A stretch of 64,000 bases of DNA from the NCBI GenBank assembly GCA_026929865.2, contig CM049410.1:14059501-14123500 (forward strand). Direction: 5' to 3'. Made by a program: the position numbers and the translations under genes. This document shows, piece after piece, positions 1-26,817 of the stretch (positions are counted from its first letter, which is position 1; each line of letters begins with the position of its first letter). The notes beneath the pieces are model-generated. The model did no database searches and had not been told where the DNA came from. It saw only the letters and a program-made list of their open reading frames with translations. Source of the stretch: Hyperoplus lanceolatus (lineage: Eukaryota; Chordata; Actinopteri; Uranoscopiformes; Ammodytidae).

Positions 1-576
1 AGGAATACTTCACCCATACGGAACCTGCGTTCTATCATTATAAAATCGCTATTATAATGTTATGAATGAGGTTTTTCTTCCCTAATTTTTTCCTCAGTCT
101 TCCCTTGGCCCAGCTTTCCTGTTAATCCTAACCCTACACGTTTACTGAAGTGATGTCACATTAGTAGAATGTAGGGTTAGACAGTGATACCATAAAACAT
201 TCTTTCTGCCTTTTCTCAGGCTAGGATGAACCGATTTCAAAAAAAAATGTTTGTACATTTATACTACATAGGATCTCAGAGTTCAATACACCTTCATATT
301 CCCACTGGTGAAGTAGGTATTTAAGAGGAAACTTTGACTTGTCTCCGTTTTCTGTGAGAATGAATTATCTGACCTACTGATTGTTGGAATGATCTGTGTG
401 CTGGGCATAAATCAGCTATTTAGAAAAAAATAAAATGTGGCTGCCACAGTTATTTTTTCACTTAAGCCATATGCATGAGCAGGTTGTAATTAAGTGGAAT
501 TTTTTCCACATGCTGCTAGATCCTCATAATGGTTGTATAATTATTCTCCATGTGGAAAAGAGGGTGAAGGTAAAAT
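1..576. other. Upstream non-coding sequence, no gene seen
   Basis: AT-rich sequence with no recognisable exon on either strand. A small inverted repeat is visible around 127-179, where CTAACCCTACA is answered by TGTAGGGTTAG about 30 bases later; it could form a short hairpin, and nothing shows that it is functional. Confidence 0.5.
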
Positions 577-735
577 CAGTGTTGGACAAAGTACTCAACC
601 CCAGTCAAGGTATAGATACTCCTGGTCAAATATTACTCAACTACAAGTGAATGTTGCACAGTCAAATATTTACTCAAGTTAAAGTACCAGAGGATTTGCT
701 TTTTAAAAAAGTACTTAAGTATTCAAAAGTACACT
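577..735 (+). repeat. Fragment of a CAGTGTTGGACAAAGTAC-type fish repeat
   Basis: The segment starts CAGTGTTGGACAAAGTACTC and continues with several variants of 'tactcaagt(a)aaagtac', the pattern of a repeat very common in teleost genomes. The matching inverted end was not found downstream, so only one end seems to be preserved. Its superfamily is not settled from this copy; a hAT-like origin is possible. Confidence 0.55.
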
Positions 736-3700
736 TTTGCTAAATGAAGGCAAATGATGAACGTCGGACTCGGGTTCCAACAAGACAAAGGGAACACATT
801 TTGAAGTGACACATATTTCACAAAAAATAATGTTTATAAAATGACATCTTAATAATATTAAATCGCATAAATGTACAATCATGACAACATCACATGTTGT
901 CATGATTGTCCACCACTTGGTAAAATGGAGCAGAGGTGTGTTTTTGTGTGCGATATCAAACAGAGCTTGGTGCTCATATGGCCTCGGGTTGAACAAATAA
1001 AGCGGTTAGGCACTGTCACATCCCCCTGCAGTAGTCTCCCATTTAGATTGGCCTTAATTGATCTCATTTGAACAGACGGACACGGGTGTTGCTTGGCTTG
1101 TCAGAGCTCACTAATTACATGTCACCTCCATCACAACAAAAGAAAAAACCTCGACTGAAATATTTTATCTTCACCTGCCAAGCTTGGCATATACGCTGAG
1201 ACAGTCAACAGCTGGAATCGCATCAAATCGGATTCCATACTCTCTGGCATCTGTTCATACAAAATAATTAATGTTTAAACAGTGTACATGTAGTTGTCTT
1301 ATAACGATTCTTATTTCCTTTCCACAACTTCCAAACAAAGGTAATTTTTTTTCAGTTCATAATATAACTCATGGGATCCCAAAAAAAACCCAGACACTTG
1401 GTAAATCCAACATGCATACACGGCATATCCAATCATAACGAGCTGAAAACCTGCATCAAATAACTGTCATACACTGAATAAAGTATGTAGCAACAGAGTC
1501 TAGCCAAGATGATGCTACCAAACGAGTCCTTTTAAGAATAGCTTGAATTGGTTCTTCTTTCTCCAGCTGCCCAGTCAGTACTCTGCACGCTCACATCCTC
1601 CCTCATTTGAATACGAAAAGGGCAATGGAAGCACTCATTATGATTGATTCAGAGCAGATTGTGGGGAGACCAATTTGTCACATTGTGCCTCAAAGTGGGT
1701 AGCATTGCAATACGTCTTGTTAACAGTAGACAGAACCATAATAGATAGATATTGCTAACAGCTATTCCAAGCTTCCAACTCTGGCAACATTGCTCTGATA
1801 GCCATGTGCCTATTATAGCACATTATCTCTGTGTGGAAAAACTGGGGAGCTTTATTTGTATATTTTCCTAAACCTTGACAGTTGACAGTGGCATGCTCTG
1901 AAATCCTTTCTGCAAAAAAATTAAATCCCAGGCAAAAATGCCTGCCTAACTGGAAGTAGCATGAACATGGCTTTTGCTGTATTTTTTTTGTCAGGACAGT
2001 ATTGTGGGATAGCTGGTTTCCTCCTTCATCTTGTTTCACTATCTTGTTCCCTGTCTTCCATATCCTTTTCAATTCAATTCAATATTGAAATGTGTCGCCC
2101 CTCAGATATAATTATTTTACCCGTGCAGCTCCCAGGCAATAATGTGATTCTCTGTCTTGCAGTGATTTTTCAGAAGGCTAATTCTCCCCACCCTGCTTGA
2201 TGTGTCTTTGAACGAGTTTGCACTTCAAGAATATCTCTCTCTTCTAAGATGAGAGGCATGGCATTTCATAAATCACATCTCATTTCGCTTCCCTGTTTGT
2301 AATTTTATCCTTACTCGGTTTGATGTAGGTTTATTTATTTTTTCATTATTTTATACAGTGGATGGATGAGATGTATTTCATTACCCCTTGCATGTGCACT
2401 TGAGAGCCACAGTTATTGGTCAAAGTGTGACCGTGCTGATATACAAAGGGCTTGGCGCTGAAAAAAAGACTTAAAGGTGTCAACACGAGGTGGCACTAAT
2501 GCTTATTTTTTCAAGATACATACGCATACTGATTAAGTAACAACAATAATTTTTTACAAAGTACTTATTTTTATAATGAAAATAATATAAAATATATAAA
2601 TATCAGTACATTGATCTAGGACGGACTTCAATCTATGCAGCAGATCCAGTCTTAATGGGGAAACAACAATAACATCTATTTTTATCAATCCAAGCCAAAA
2701 CTCCCCTCCTGTTGTTGGTATGTTTAGCCCTTCCTTGCTTGTTTCCCTCTGCTTGAAGATAAGAACGTGCTGAGCAAAAGGAATGCTTATTCTCCGGGTT
2801 AGTGTGGGTGGAGAAAGCCAGGGCACGAAATGGTTTTGCGGTTAAAAAAAATAAAATCAAAATACAAAGATGATATCCCAGCCATTGCATTTGTATTACA
2901 CCAATTGCATTCAACAGTTGCACAATTTCTTCCCACTCCAATAACAAATCCCTCAGGTGCAGGTATGCTCGCACAGAACACTTGTTAAACTGAAAGGAGC
3001 CCCGTTCTGCTTTCTGAACCCTGCAATTAAAAAGCTTTCGATTCGATTTCAATGGGGTTAGTCAAACGTATACATTGTACACATATATTAATTTTGGTTA
3101 CTTTAGCCTTCACACCAGCTGAGATCCAGAATAGCTCTTTGGTATACTTACACTGCAGTGCATGGCATTCTGAAATGATGTTCATGTGCCAATGTCATTT
3201 TATTTTGTGAAATCCCCTTTCACCGACATTTCAACCCCTAAGCTACTTTGACATTACAGTCAATGTCCTGTTGATGTGTTTTATATTGGCCCGTTATTGG
3301 TAACAGACTGAGGACCCCAAGTGGACTGTTGACGAACAACACACCCCCTTTGTGAGAGAGAAAATGAAATAGTGAATAAATAGTGGGTAAATGTGTGTTT
3401 TGCTATAATTTGCATGGAGGACGCATTCAGCATTTTGATCATACATCTGTTCATGAGTAAATGTTAGCCTACAATCCAACAATAACACAGTGAAATATGT
3501 CATTTTAAGACATAGAAGGAAAAGTGCCCTGAGAATGTTGCACTAGTTCAAATTGATTGAAAATGTAATCAAGCAGTCGGGGCCTCAGTGAAATTGAGTT
3601 GAACCGCTTTTGCAATTGAGTGACGGATTACTTCAAGTTTTAAATGCCCTGTCCCCATGAAAAAATATTGTCTTTGATTTGTCATCAATAAAATATGTGT

Positions 3701-4111
3701 AAAACTTTTCTTTGTCGTGTTTTGATTTAGCTAAATATTTCAACTTTGTTTAAATTCTTATGTCAAGCTACCTGTATTCGTACTTTTTTGTTCATATACT
3801 TTGATAGTTTAGAACATTTATCTATTAGCTAACTATTTCATTTGCTTGTTTTTACTGCTATAGCTGACTCAGGGCGGTTCATTGGTTATTGCTGATTTAC
3901 CGAAGAACAGCATCAAAAGAATTTGCTATCCTATGTGGTTGTGGTTGAAACATGTGACTACAGTTTGAATCCAATCACAATTTCTATTTTCTATATATAA
4001 ATATGATTTTTTTATAAAAAAAATTAATTAATTTGATAATGAATCATACTTTCCTTTGCAAAAGGAGTAAAAGTACCTCTGGCAAGGATCTTTCCTAAAA
4101 TGTCTTCAGTA
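736..4111. other. Non-coding stretch upstream of sec14l1
   Basis: No exon with flanking splice sites, no recognisable protein similarity and no RNA gene were seen. The open frames are short, AT-biased and unlike any family I recognise. A distal promoter or enhancers of sec14l1, or the edge of an unseen upstream neighbour, cannot be excluded. Confidence 0.45.
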
Positions 4112-4149
4112 GTCAAATACACACACACACACACACACGCACACACACA
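4112..4149. repeat. (CA)n microsatellite
   Basis: A short CA dinucleotide run interrupted once by CG. It explains the poly-valine/cysteine frames read across it. Confidence 0.9.
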
Positions 4150-5573
4150 ATTCAATTGTACAGGGTGAGGAAAAGTTGGGTATGAATGGGTCACAGGGCA
4201 ATTTATCTGAATTTGAAATGCTCTCATACATTGTGCTGAACTCTGCACCTTGTGAATATATTCAGATTTCGCCTGCATATCCTTTCAAAATGCCCCAAAG
4301 CTCAGTCTATTTTTCTTATTTTTTTCTCTCATGGATGGCCTCTGTTGGAATTTAAATTGACTTCTTCCCTAGAGAAGCAGAGGAGTGCAGCAAAAAATGA
4401 AGCCAAATGAGACGGTATATGAGTCAGGCTACACGGCCACAACAAGCAACCTCATCTGTATTGCTTCCTCCCTTTTCTCCAATTCATTTTAAGGGTCAAT
4501 ACGAACACTTCTAGATGTTGTTTAATATTCATGGACATTTTATCTATAATGGCGATTAACTGGAAGTAGTTGTTTGTTATTTGTTTGCTTGTAATGTTGT
4601 GGAATTTAATTTAGCCGATCCCACGTTCTGTGCACATTATTCTTTCATAACTTTATACACAGCTGATGAAAATGAGATTCATTTATGCTCTCTATGCATG
4701 AATACAAAAAGCTCTATGGCTCTTCTGGCCAAACAGTACCTGATGTGTGCGTGAAGCCTGGGCCAGCATTTGGGAGATAAAAATGCATCCAATAATGCTT
4801 CAGTCATTACTCAGGGCTAATTAGTGCCCTAGAAGGCTTTCTCTAAGGGATGAAGGCGTGTAGTAAGCTGCAATGTTCCCATTTCCCTTGGCCGGACTAC
4901 AATCACCACTTACAATTGAGAGTGTATAGGTGATTATCTGAATCAGGACGAAATAGATGAGTCACTGTGGTATCCTTTTCGTCTAGGCAGCAGCAGTGTG
5001 GGGTATACGTATGTCAGGAATCGGGATATGAATTTCAAAGCAAGCAAGCCATGCTATCACCATGCCATAAAAGAGTCAAGTAAGGCTTGTTTAGTTCCTT
5101 GATCAGTATTAGTCTATGAAATGGAAAATGACAGCCCAACATTTTTGTAGCCTGGGTGAAAACAACCAAACGACAAAAAAAAGGCAGACATTTTGACCCA
5201 CAGTCCAATATAACACATTCCTTTTCTGCAGCTATAATATCCAAGGTGTTTGAATTAGATTTTGGTGGGCCATCATGACTGTGTAGAATAGTTCCATAAA
5301 GGTGCCGCAATTTCTTATCCCCAAATTGTGCATAGACAGTTGTTAATTGTTTCAAGGCAGTATTATTCTTAGTGAAGAAAAGTGCTTATCTGAACTCCAC
5401 TGCCTCCCCCCCATCTCTCAATCTCAAGATGTCCCCTGCTAGACTCCAGTACCATTTGTAGGATGCCAGATGTTTCACTCTCCAGATGCTGCTTCAGGAG
5501 TCTCAATGCAGGACCAGCTGCATCTCCCTGAAACTGCTTATGTTATGCAGTGAAGAGACTTTATAAAAGCCAG

Positions 5574-5720
5574 GATTAAAGATCACATACTATAATAATT
5601 TTCAGTTTCAAAGTTATATAATTTAGGTTTATACCACAAACTGTTTTTAGGGTGTAGTGTCCAAAAACAGACTTCTATCTTCAGTGAATTGTAAACATGT
5701 AAAGCTAAACCTTGCTGCAT
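5574..5720 (+). repeat. Diverged copy of the TTAAAGGTCACATATTATG element
   Basis: The text 'ttaaagatcacatactataa' followed by 'attttcag' and, further on, 'gggtgtagtgtcc' aligns by eye with the left part of the element at 15943 (TTAAAGGTCACATATTATGC, then ATTTTCAG and GGTGTAGTGTCC). It looks old and lacks a clear right end. Confidence 0.5.
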
Positions 5721-6244
5721 AGTCTACTTTATTTTTTTGAAGGGCACTGTAAACCAACAACCTACAACAGCATATTAACTATAACAGAAAATCTTGATTT
5801 AGAGTTATTCTGTTCTCACAGATATTTTTTTTGACTACTTTTTTTTATTGGAATGTAGCTAAACTATGACCTCTGCCCATGTAAAATGCTGCTGGGACAA
5901 ATTATTGAAAATAAAATAACATGATTGGTATCACAATAATATTATAAATAATATTCTATATTAAGGGATTACTTTCAGGAACCTAAAAATAACAATGTAT
6001 TTAATGGTTAACAATTTATTCTGGATTAGTGAGGTTGCATGGTCACCTTGGAGGTCTGATATAGCCTACCAATTTTGTCAATTTAGCCTATAATGTAATC
6101 AGTAGGCTAATTAGCCTATATTAAAACTCTAAAATTGTATTGTCAGTCACGCCATATATGAGCTTACTTTTAAAAGCTAATTTACTTAGCTTACAATTGC
6201 TGTAGGATACACTTCTGGGACAGAAAATGTTTACTTGACCCTTT

Positions 6245-6560
6245 CAAAATAAAACGTCCGATGGCAGAACCAATTGACTGTATGAAAAACGGACTTCCTG
6301 TTTGTCCGAAAGAGGCGGAGCTAACAGACTGTCGACAGCCGAAGTTTTTTTGGTTTTGTCGTTTTACAATTCTCCAAACTATAGCTTACTTTCCCCGCTC
6401 ATGTATATGGGTGACACACCGATACTTTGACAGCTTCAGTCACACGTCGTAGACTGACTGACCGGGATTTAAGACGGCAATAAATCAGGTTCGTGTCTTT
6501 TTCTTTCTGTTCCGCTGTTCAGGCCGTTTGTCACCAACTTGGGCCTGATTGTATCCCTCT
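6245..6560 (+). promoter_or_regulatory. sec14l1: Possible sec14l1 promoter / 5' leader region
   Basis: This stretch is less AT-rich than its surroundings and contains CpG-bearing words (ACGTCCG, GTCCGAAAGAGGCGGAG, GTCGACAGCCG, CACACGTCG) and an ETS-like ACTTCCTG. A possible splice donor (CAG|GTTCGT) lies near 6489. It sits 320-630 bases before the start codon, where a TATA-less promoter with a non-coding first exon would be expected. This is inference from composition and position; no transcript evidence is available, and part of the segment could itself be repeat-derived. Confidence 0.3.
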
Positions 6561-6832
6561 AAATACTCGATATTTTGACATAATGCTACTTTAAAGTTAT
6601 TGTTGTTCTTCTTTGCTGTAGCTTACTTAGCTATAGTTATGGGATATGCACTTTCACCCCACACCACATAATCTCGTGCGAAAGTTTTTGTCCTCACCCT
6701 GACCCCCCCTCCATAAATCCTACTCAGCTGATACAATCACGCAGCACAATAGCCCATGTAAAGTGCTGTCATGCCTGTTTTAACCTTTGATATAGCCGTG
6801 TCATGTCAGTGTATTTTGTTGTTATCCAACAG

Positions 6833-6878
6833 AGATTGTCAGCTGTTAGTGTGTGTGTGTCCTGACTGAGTGTCAGCC
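6833..6878 (+). promoter_or_regulatory. sec14l1: Probable 5' UTR part of the first coding exon
   Basis: A plausible splice acceptor (GTTATCCAACAG) ends at 6832, and the sequence then runs to the start codon through GTCAGCCATGG, a good vertebrate initiation context with G at -3 and G at +4. This suggests the ATG exon is preceded by at least one non-coding exon, as in other vertebrate SEC14L1 genes. The exact exon edge is inferred. Confidence 0.4.
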
Positions 6879-21360
<14,482 letters not shown>

Positions 21361-21413
21361 CATCTGCCCAGCACGTGTAAAAGGCAGTGACCATGACATT
21401 TTACTTAGACCAT

Positions 21414-21773
21414 GGCTGTGTTCGAAAAGCCATACTAATGTCCTCCCACCTACATATTCAACATGTATATACTCCATACTGTCTACTTAACTATCGATTG
21501 TGTATATGAGGTTCGTCGGACTGTTTACACTGAAGTATACAGAAGCAATAAAGAATTTAAAAAAACTTCCATGCCGTTTGAAAGGATACAATGCATTGTG
21601 GGGTGGTTGAGTAAGAAAAGTAACCTGTCCATCCATACACAAAATCTTCATGGAAGTTAGTACTCATCCGGGAATCTCTTGCCTACCCAAACTTGCATAC
21701 ACAACCTTCACATACTTAAATTGACGTCAAATGAGTATGAGTAGGAGGTTAGTATGGCTTTCCAAACACAGCC
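21414..21773. mobile_element. MITE with GGCTGTGTTCGAAAAGCCAT ends, 3-bp duplication CAT
   Basis: The left end GGCTGTGTTCGAAAAGCCAT, then ACTAA, is answered in reverse by GGCTGTGTTTGGAAAGCCAT and ACTAA at the right. CAT flanks both sides (21411-21413 and 21774-21776). A 3-bp duplication fits PIF/Harbinger-type insertion. The element lies entirely in the presumed sec14l1 3' UTR. Confidence 0.8.
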
Positions 21774-22320
21774 CATGCCTTAGGTCTTCAAAAAGAGGGT
21801 TCTTTTGCTCACACATTTCAAGTACAATTTGATCTGAAAATGGATGGCAAGGAGATAATGGTCATTTTTATTATTTATGTGGATAAGTAAAGTTTAATTA
21901 ATTTTGTTTTTAATGAATGATTGACATTGTTTCATGTGTGTGAAAGATGATTGAGTAATAAGTTGTTATGTTTGTTTTTTTGTTTGTTTAAATAATGATA
22001 CTGTACTGTACAGTTAAACACATGTCAAATATGTATGACTTTTACTTACGGCAGATGTGTGTCCATAAGTGACAGCAAAGCGTAGCATCAACTGGATCAA
22101 TAAATGCAGACACACCCCCTCAAACAAAATCTGTAATGAGACTGAAAGTACAGCAGTATTTTGCACAGTGCCCCTCTGTCCCCGATGTGGCTCCTTTTGT
22201 CCACAAGATGTCAGTGTGCTCTGTGAGTGAAGCTGCTCTCTGCCTTGCAGTGCACTCGGCATGTAGTATTCACATCCACACTTTGTACGCTCCCTGAAAA
22301 TCGAAATGGAGAATTGTTAT

Positions 22321-22326
22321 AATAAA
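22321..22326 (+). terminator. sec14l1: Candidate polyadenylation signal AATAAA for sec14l1
   Basis: Canonical hexamer about 960 bases after the stop codon, with GTGTGTTTCTTTGTTC-like sequence about 35 bases downstream. The alternatives at 22099 and 21547 are also canonical. Confidence 0.45.
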
Positions 22327-22345
22327 GGATTTATCACAAGAAATT

Positions 22346-25300
22346 AATATTGATGTAACTTCAGTGTGTTTCTTTGTTCTGAATTTTTATGAAAACAATA
22401 TGGGGTAGTGGTTTAGAATATTTGTAGAGATTGGGTTTTGGACTCATTTTTACAGCAATGGGAGGAATGTTATAGGAGTGAGCAGATAGTCGTAAATCTC
22501 CATCATAATATGCAGGGCACTCTCTCCAGATTCCATGTTAATGTTTGTTTTTTGGGGTTTGTTAGCCATAGCTGCTGAGTATTCAGAGGCAACTCATTTG
22601 AATGCATATATATCTCCGCTCCCCTGTGATCTGGAACGGTGCCAGGCAGACAAACTGATTTACATAAAACTTTAATTTCCATCAACTTATCTGATGCCTT
22701 CAGCAGAAGCTTAATTTAATTCTCTATTATGTATTTATCTATTTTTTTTGGTTTGCATACTTGTTTCATGTTTCTGCTCAACCCAGGACAATTTGAAGTC
22801 AGGTGGATTGAGTATGGGGAGCCTGACTTCATGCTGGCATTTCAGGCCTGAGGAAATGCACTGGCTTTGCCTGAAGCTGATCAACTGAATTACTCAACTT
22901 GTTCTAATGGCCTCCCAAGACACACATATTGTCCACATAAATAGCAGCAACTCTTTTTCCAGTTACACCTAATTTGCCAATTAAACTGCTTCTTCTTCAG
23001 CAGATATGGGATTTAAGGCTGAATTATTTGACTGGCATTCACAGTACTTGAAAAACAAGGTCTACTATACAGGTAACAGTAGTAGGAAAGTTAATCCAAT
23101 ACTCCTGAATGATGAATCTCAATATAATGTATCGATCTGTTGGGAAGACCAATTTATGATGGCTACAACAGCTAGTTGACCCACAGTCACCAAGAGGAGT
23201 TTTGGTTTCATTAAAAGTGTACTTTATATTGTGATACACTGTATATAGAAATATATGGGTGAGTTTGGCATTTGCGATTGGTATGGCTATTGCATTGGCC
23301 AAAACATTGACAACAGAATTGGTCTAAACAAAGCCAGCTTGGCCCCTTGCTACTACTGCAGTGCCTGAAGATGGTTTAAGGTAAATGCTCACATTAGCAT
23401 GGGGCAGGTATAATGTTTAAAAAACATTTTGAGTTATTTGAATTTGCGACCTTGTTATAGAGCTTGATGAAAGGCCGACATTGTTATGATTCTTTAGCAA
23501 CCTCTTTCTATGGGATGTTCTTTGTCTCCACTTTTTTTTGACAAACAAAATGGAAAACAAACCCCTTTAAACCTGAACACTCAATGTTTCTCAGTTTAAT
23601 GAAAGCGTTTTGGGATCCCATTTGGTTCTTAATTGTATGGATAATATCTCCAACTATCTGAACAGTCAAAGTTCTGTTATGAAGTACCTATAATGAAAGA
23701 GAAATGATTTGTTTATGGACTCAACATTTGCGCCGCTATCTTTCATGTTAAGTCATTCATGAGGCAATCTCTCAGGAGAAGAGAGGCTATCATCTTTCCC
23801 CTGCATTTGTAACATCTTGATAACTTGTCACTGTTGCTCTTTGGTGAGCATCACAGATACAGTATTATTACAGCCAAAATGATCCGGAACTTGTCTCCCC
23901 ATAGAAACAGGCCTGAAGATTGAATCAAAGTTATTTCCCCGTATGAAACTGCTCTCTCTTTAAGCCCCCCTCCCCCCACGAGCGGCTGGGCTGACCGCTG
24001 ATGTGCCTCGAGTCTTGAGACGCAGTCAAATTGAAATTCAATACAACTGCAACTGGGAACACTTTGATCTCATAATTCTTCCGGTGAAAGAGGCAAAGGG
24101 GGACTATAGTGCATTGATAATAATATGCTGTTGAAGTATTCTCAGAGATCTCAAATACAGATAGAAACATCCCGGCCTTCACTGGGGAATATGATGATTC
24201 ACCTTCTCAGAAATACCAAAGACAGGCATGGGGCTCGTTGTCATTCTATTTGTGTATTGACATCTTGTAAATGGCGAAAGGTATCAGTGAGGTGGCACTT
24301 TTCAAAAATAATGACTCATGCACCACTTTCCGTTGTCTGCTCCTTTGCATCCAATTGAATGAGTTGAGAAATGGAGCCCTTTCTCAAAGGCCATGGTTAA
24401 ATCACCCAAAAATAGTAAGGGTCAAAGCCAAATTATATCTTCCCATCCATGCACTCAGACTATCAAACCCCCTTGTGCTTAATTTCCTTTTTTCCTTTTT
24501 TGTTCCCTAACTTGATTTGAACACAGTGAGAAAATCTTATCAGCATAAGGTTGAAGAGAGTCTCGCTGGAGTGGAGATCCTCATTAAAACCGGAGCCTGT
24601 GTTTCATTTGCTTCCTTCTGCCTTCTGACAATGCTGACCTTCCCACTAATTGAAAAGGAGAGCTCAAGATTAGTGTGCACTAAATTATTTTTAGGACGCT
24701 TGACACACTGTATCAGAGAAACTTTGTCCGCAGCATAGTCTGCGTGTACCATCCATGTTAGATGTGTGAAACCCTGGAATAACAGTAGATGTTTTTAATG
24801 CCTCCTCCTCCACCTCCTCCATCTGAGTTGTGGACCTGTCTATTTAACTAATCTCATATCGGCTTGGTTGAAATTCATTTTCTGACTTGATGTACTACAG
24901 GGCCTGATTAATGTGTCCACAAACAAATAGATGCAGTCACGTCTATTTATCTCTGATGCTTCACACTATAGCCCTTATATCTTCTAATATTGATTTTACC
25001 CGCAACAAGACCATCAATCTATCTTCAATTTGGGCCAATTTCGAAGCACTGCCCTCATTTGCACAGCCAACTGGCAAGGCTCCGTTTAAGTCATTCCTTT
25101 GTTTTCATCGGTTTCCGGACATCAGGCGTGGTATTATTTCTCTGGTGTTTACTTGGCTCGCTGACTTGCACGCTTGACATTTACATTGCTCTCCCTCCGA
25201 ATGAGCACAGAAGTGTGCGGGTCAGTATTGGCCTGCCCTCCTTAAATGTAACAGTGGAAACACATTTATCCATGCCTTATTTTGGACGGAACACCATGCA

Positions 25301-25540
25301 AGCTTTGCCAACTTCAAAGAGTATAGGCTGTTTTCGGTGATCTCACAAGATTAATTATTTGAAGACAAGTTTGACCAATTAATTCGAAAAAAAAAACATT
25401 GTATGCATCTAAGTCAACATAGTTATGAAAGCCAGCAGACAGAGAGAGCGGGTTTTGAATTAGCTTCTTTATGCACAGCCTTAGCCATCCAAAAACAAAA
25501 CTGGTTTGACGTTGTATTGTATATTGACTAAATAGCAGGA
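22346..25540. other. Intergenic sequence, no gene seen
   Basis: No exon, RNA gene or clear transposon was recognised on either strand. Composition is uneven, with some less AT-rich blocks (for example 23760-24110 and 24500-24900) that might be conserved regulatory sequence, though this cannot be judged from one genome. Confidence 0.45.
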
Positions 25541-25808
25541 CACATTGAAATTTGTCTTTTCGCATATCCCCTCTCAGGTTTTCCACTTCGGAGGGGGGCC
25601 CTCGTGCAGGGTCAGCCATAGTACAGCGCCCCTGGATCAGTTTTGGGTTAAGTGCCTTGCTAAAGGAAAGTGGTGGTGGGCACCGTATGTAATACCAGCC
25701 TCCACTAGTTTTACTAATAACACCCTCCTGTCCCATGCCGGGGATCGAACCAGCGACCTCATGGTGACTAGTGGTCCCCTCTTTCCTCTAGGCCATCCTA
25801 CCATTGGG
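25541..25808 (-). mobile_element. tRNA-derived SINE, minus orientation
   Basis: Read on the - strand, the head is ATGGTAGGATGGCCTAGAGG with an A-box-like TGGCCTAGAGG, and about 45 bases later a B box GGTTCGATCCCCGGCATGGG. The body contains 'actagtgg' and 'acggtgcccacca'. The tail reads 'ggcacttaaccc', 'ggggcgctgtac', 'atggctgaccctgc' and 'gacaaatttcaatgtg', familiar from teleost SINE tails. A related copy lies in + orientation at 51478. It is a retroposon with an internal RNA polymerase III promoter, not a functional tRNA gene. Confidence 0.85.
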
Positions 25809-26462
25809 TAGTATATATTAAGTGTGTGCTGAATAACTCTGCCAGCTGTTTCTACCAGCAGAGAGTTACGGGTGACATTTAAAGCATCCATCAACAAACA
25901 CAGGTTTGCAGGCAGAAGGTCTGGCAGGGAATCCACCTATACGCTTAAACGATGAGGGTGGGTGTTGGTGTTTATAATAGAGTGAGTGAGTGAAAGACAG
26001 AGACACAGATGGTGAGAGTGAGGTTATGGCACAAAGGTAGGATTAGGGACAAGAGGAGAAGTACGAAAAAGACATATTTTCATTTTGAGGAGTTCACTGT
26101 GGTTCTAGTGGGACTGGCTGCCATCCGGCTATAGCCCATTTCATCCCTTCAAACTCTGTTGAGGATGACTCAAGTGTTAAGGGGCTGTTTCGTTGAAGCA
26201 CTGGTGTCTGGGTGGAACTACGGTACCACTTCAGACAATCTTTCAAGCAAAGATGCCAAACCATCTCAAGTCCTCAAATGTCAGAATGCACAGTTGATTT
26301 TTCTTTGTTACATGTATATGTATGATTGTCTTCATATCAGACAAAACCATCCAAAAAAGTGTGAATACCATTTTCTCATTAAAGAACACTGTCAGTTCAA
26401 GAGTCAATGTGACAGCACCAACTTCAAAACAGTTAAAATAAAACAGTTTACCAAGGACAAGG

Positions 26463-26817
26463 GGTAACACTTTATAATAGCTTAATAATTGAATCAGTTC
26501 ATCTGGGAGGTAATCCGAGATTAACTGATCACGTCACGTTCAAGTCCATGGCATGCACAGTGTGTATTGAGTTTATTTAAAAATATTTGAAAATGGGGCT
26601 GCCCTCAGTTGCCCATGCACTGTGTATAGTCTATAGCCTATTTCAGCCTCGTCCCAGATGAACTGATTCAATTATTAAGCTATTAACTATCTACCATTGT
26701 TATAAATCCTTAACAAACTGCTAACAAACACTTAACAAATCATTAATAATCATTAATTAAGAGTTTACTAATGATCTATTAACAAGTTACAACGGATAGT
26801 TATTATAAAGTGTTACC
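26463..26817. mobile_element. Foldback element with GGTAACACTTTATAATA ends
   Basis: The 355-bp element starts GGTAACACTTTATAATAGCT and ends ATTATAAAGTGTTACC, a terminus common in teleost MITEs. Inside lies a second inverted repeat: the 31 bases from 26478 (TAGCTTAATAATTGAATCAG, then TTCATCTGGGA) are repeated exactly in reverse at about 26652-26682. A third pair, 'catgcacagtgtgta' and 'catgcactgtgtata', is closer to the centre. The transcript of either strand would form a long stem. Confidence 0.85.

Larger units (their letters stand above)
21361..22345 (+). other. sec14l1: Probable 3' UTR of sec14l1
   Basis: The sequence after the TAG has no splice donor of obvious strength and leads to candidate AATAAA signals at 22099 and 22321. 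The second is followed by T/GT-rich sequence, as expected after a cleavage site. The UTR includes a complete inverted-repeat element (21414-21773), which brings its own AATAAA at 21547. The true end needs transcript data. Confidence 0.5.

Noticed and set aside
126-180. Telomere-like CTAACCCTA ... TAGGGTTAG pair as an interstitial telomere
   Set aside because: Only one unit on each side with unrelated sequence between; more simply a small chance hairpin or repeat end.
25750-25800. A tRNA gene on the - strand
   Set aside because: The A and B boxes are present, but no acceptor stem or anticodon arm pairing is evident and the sequence continues into a SINE body seen again at 51478.
25545-25811. 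Open frames on both strands at 25545-25936
   Set aside because: They fall in the tRNA-derived SINE and its flank; the apparent coding is a by-product of the retroposon sequence.
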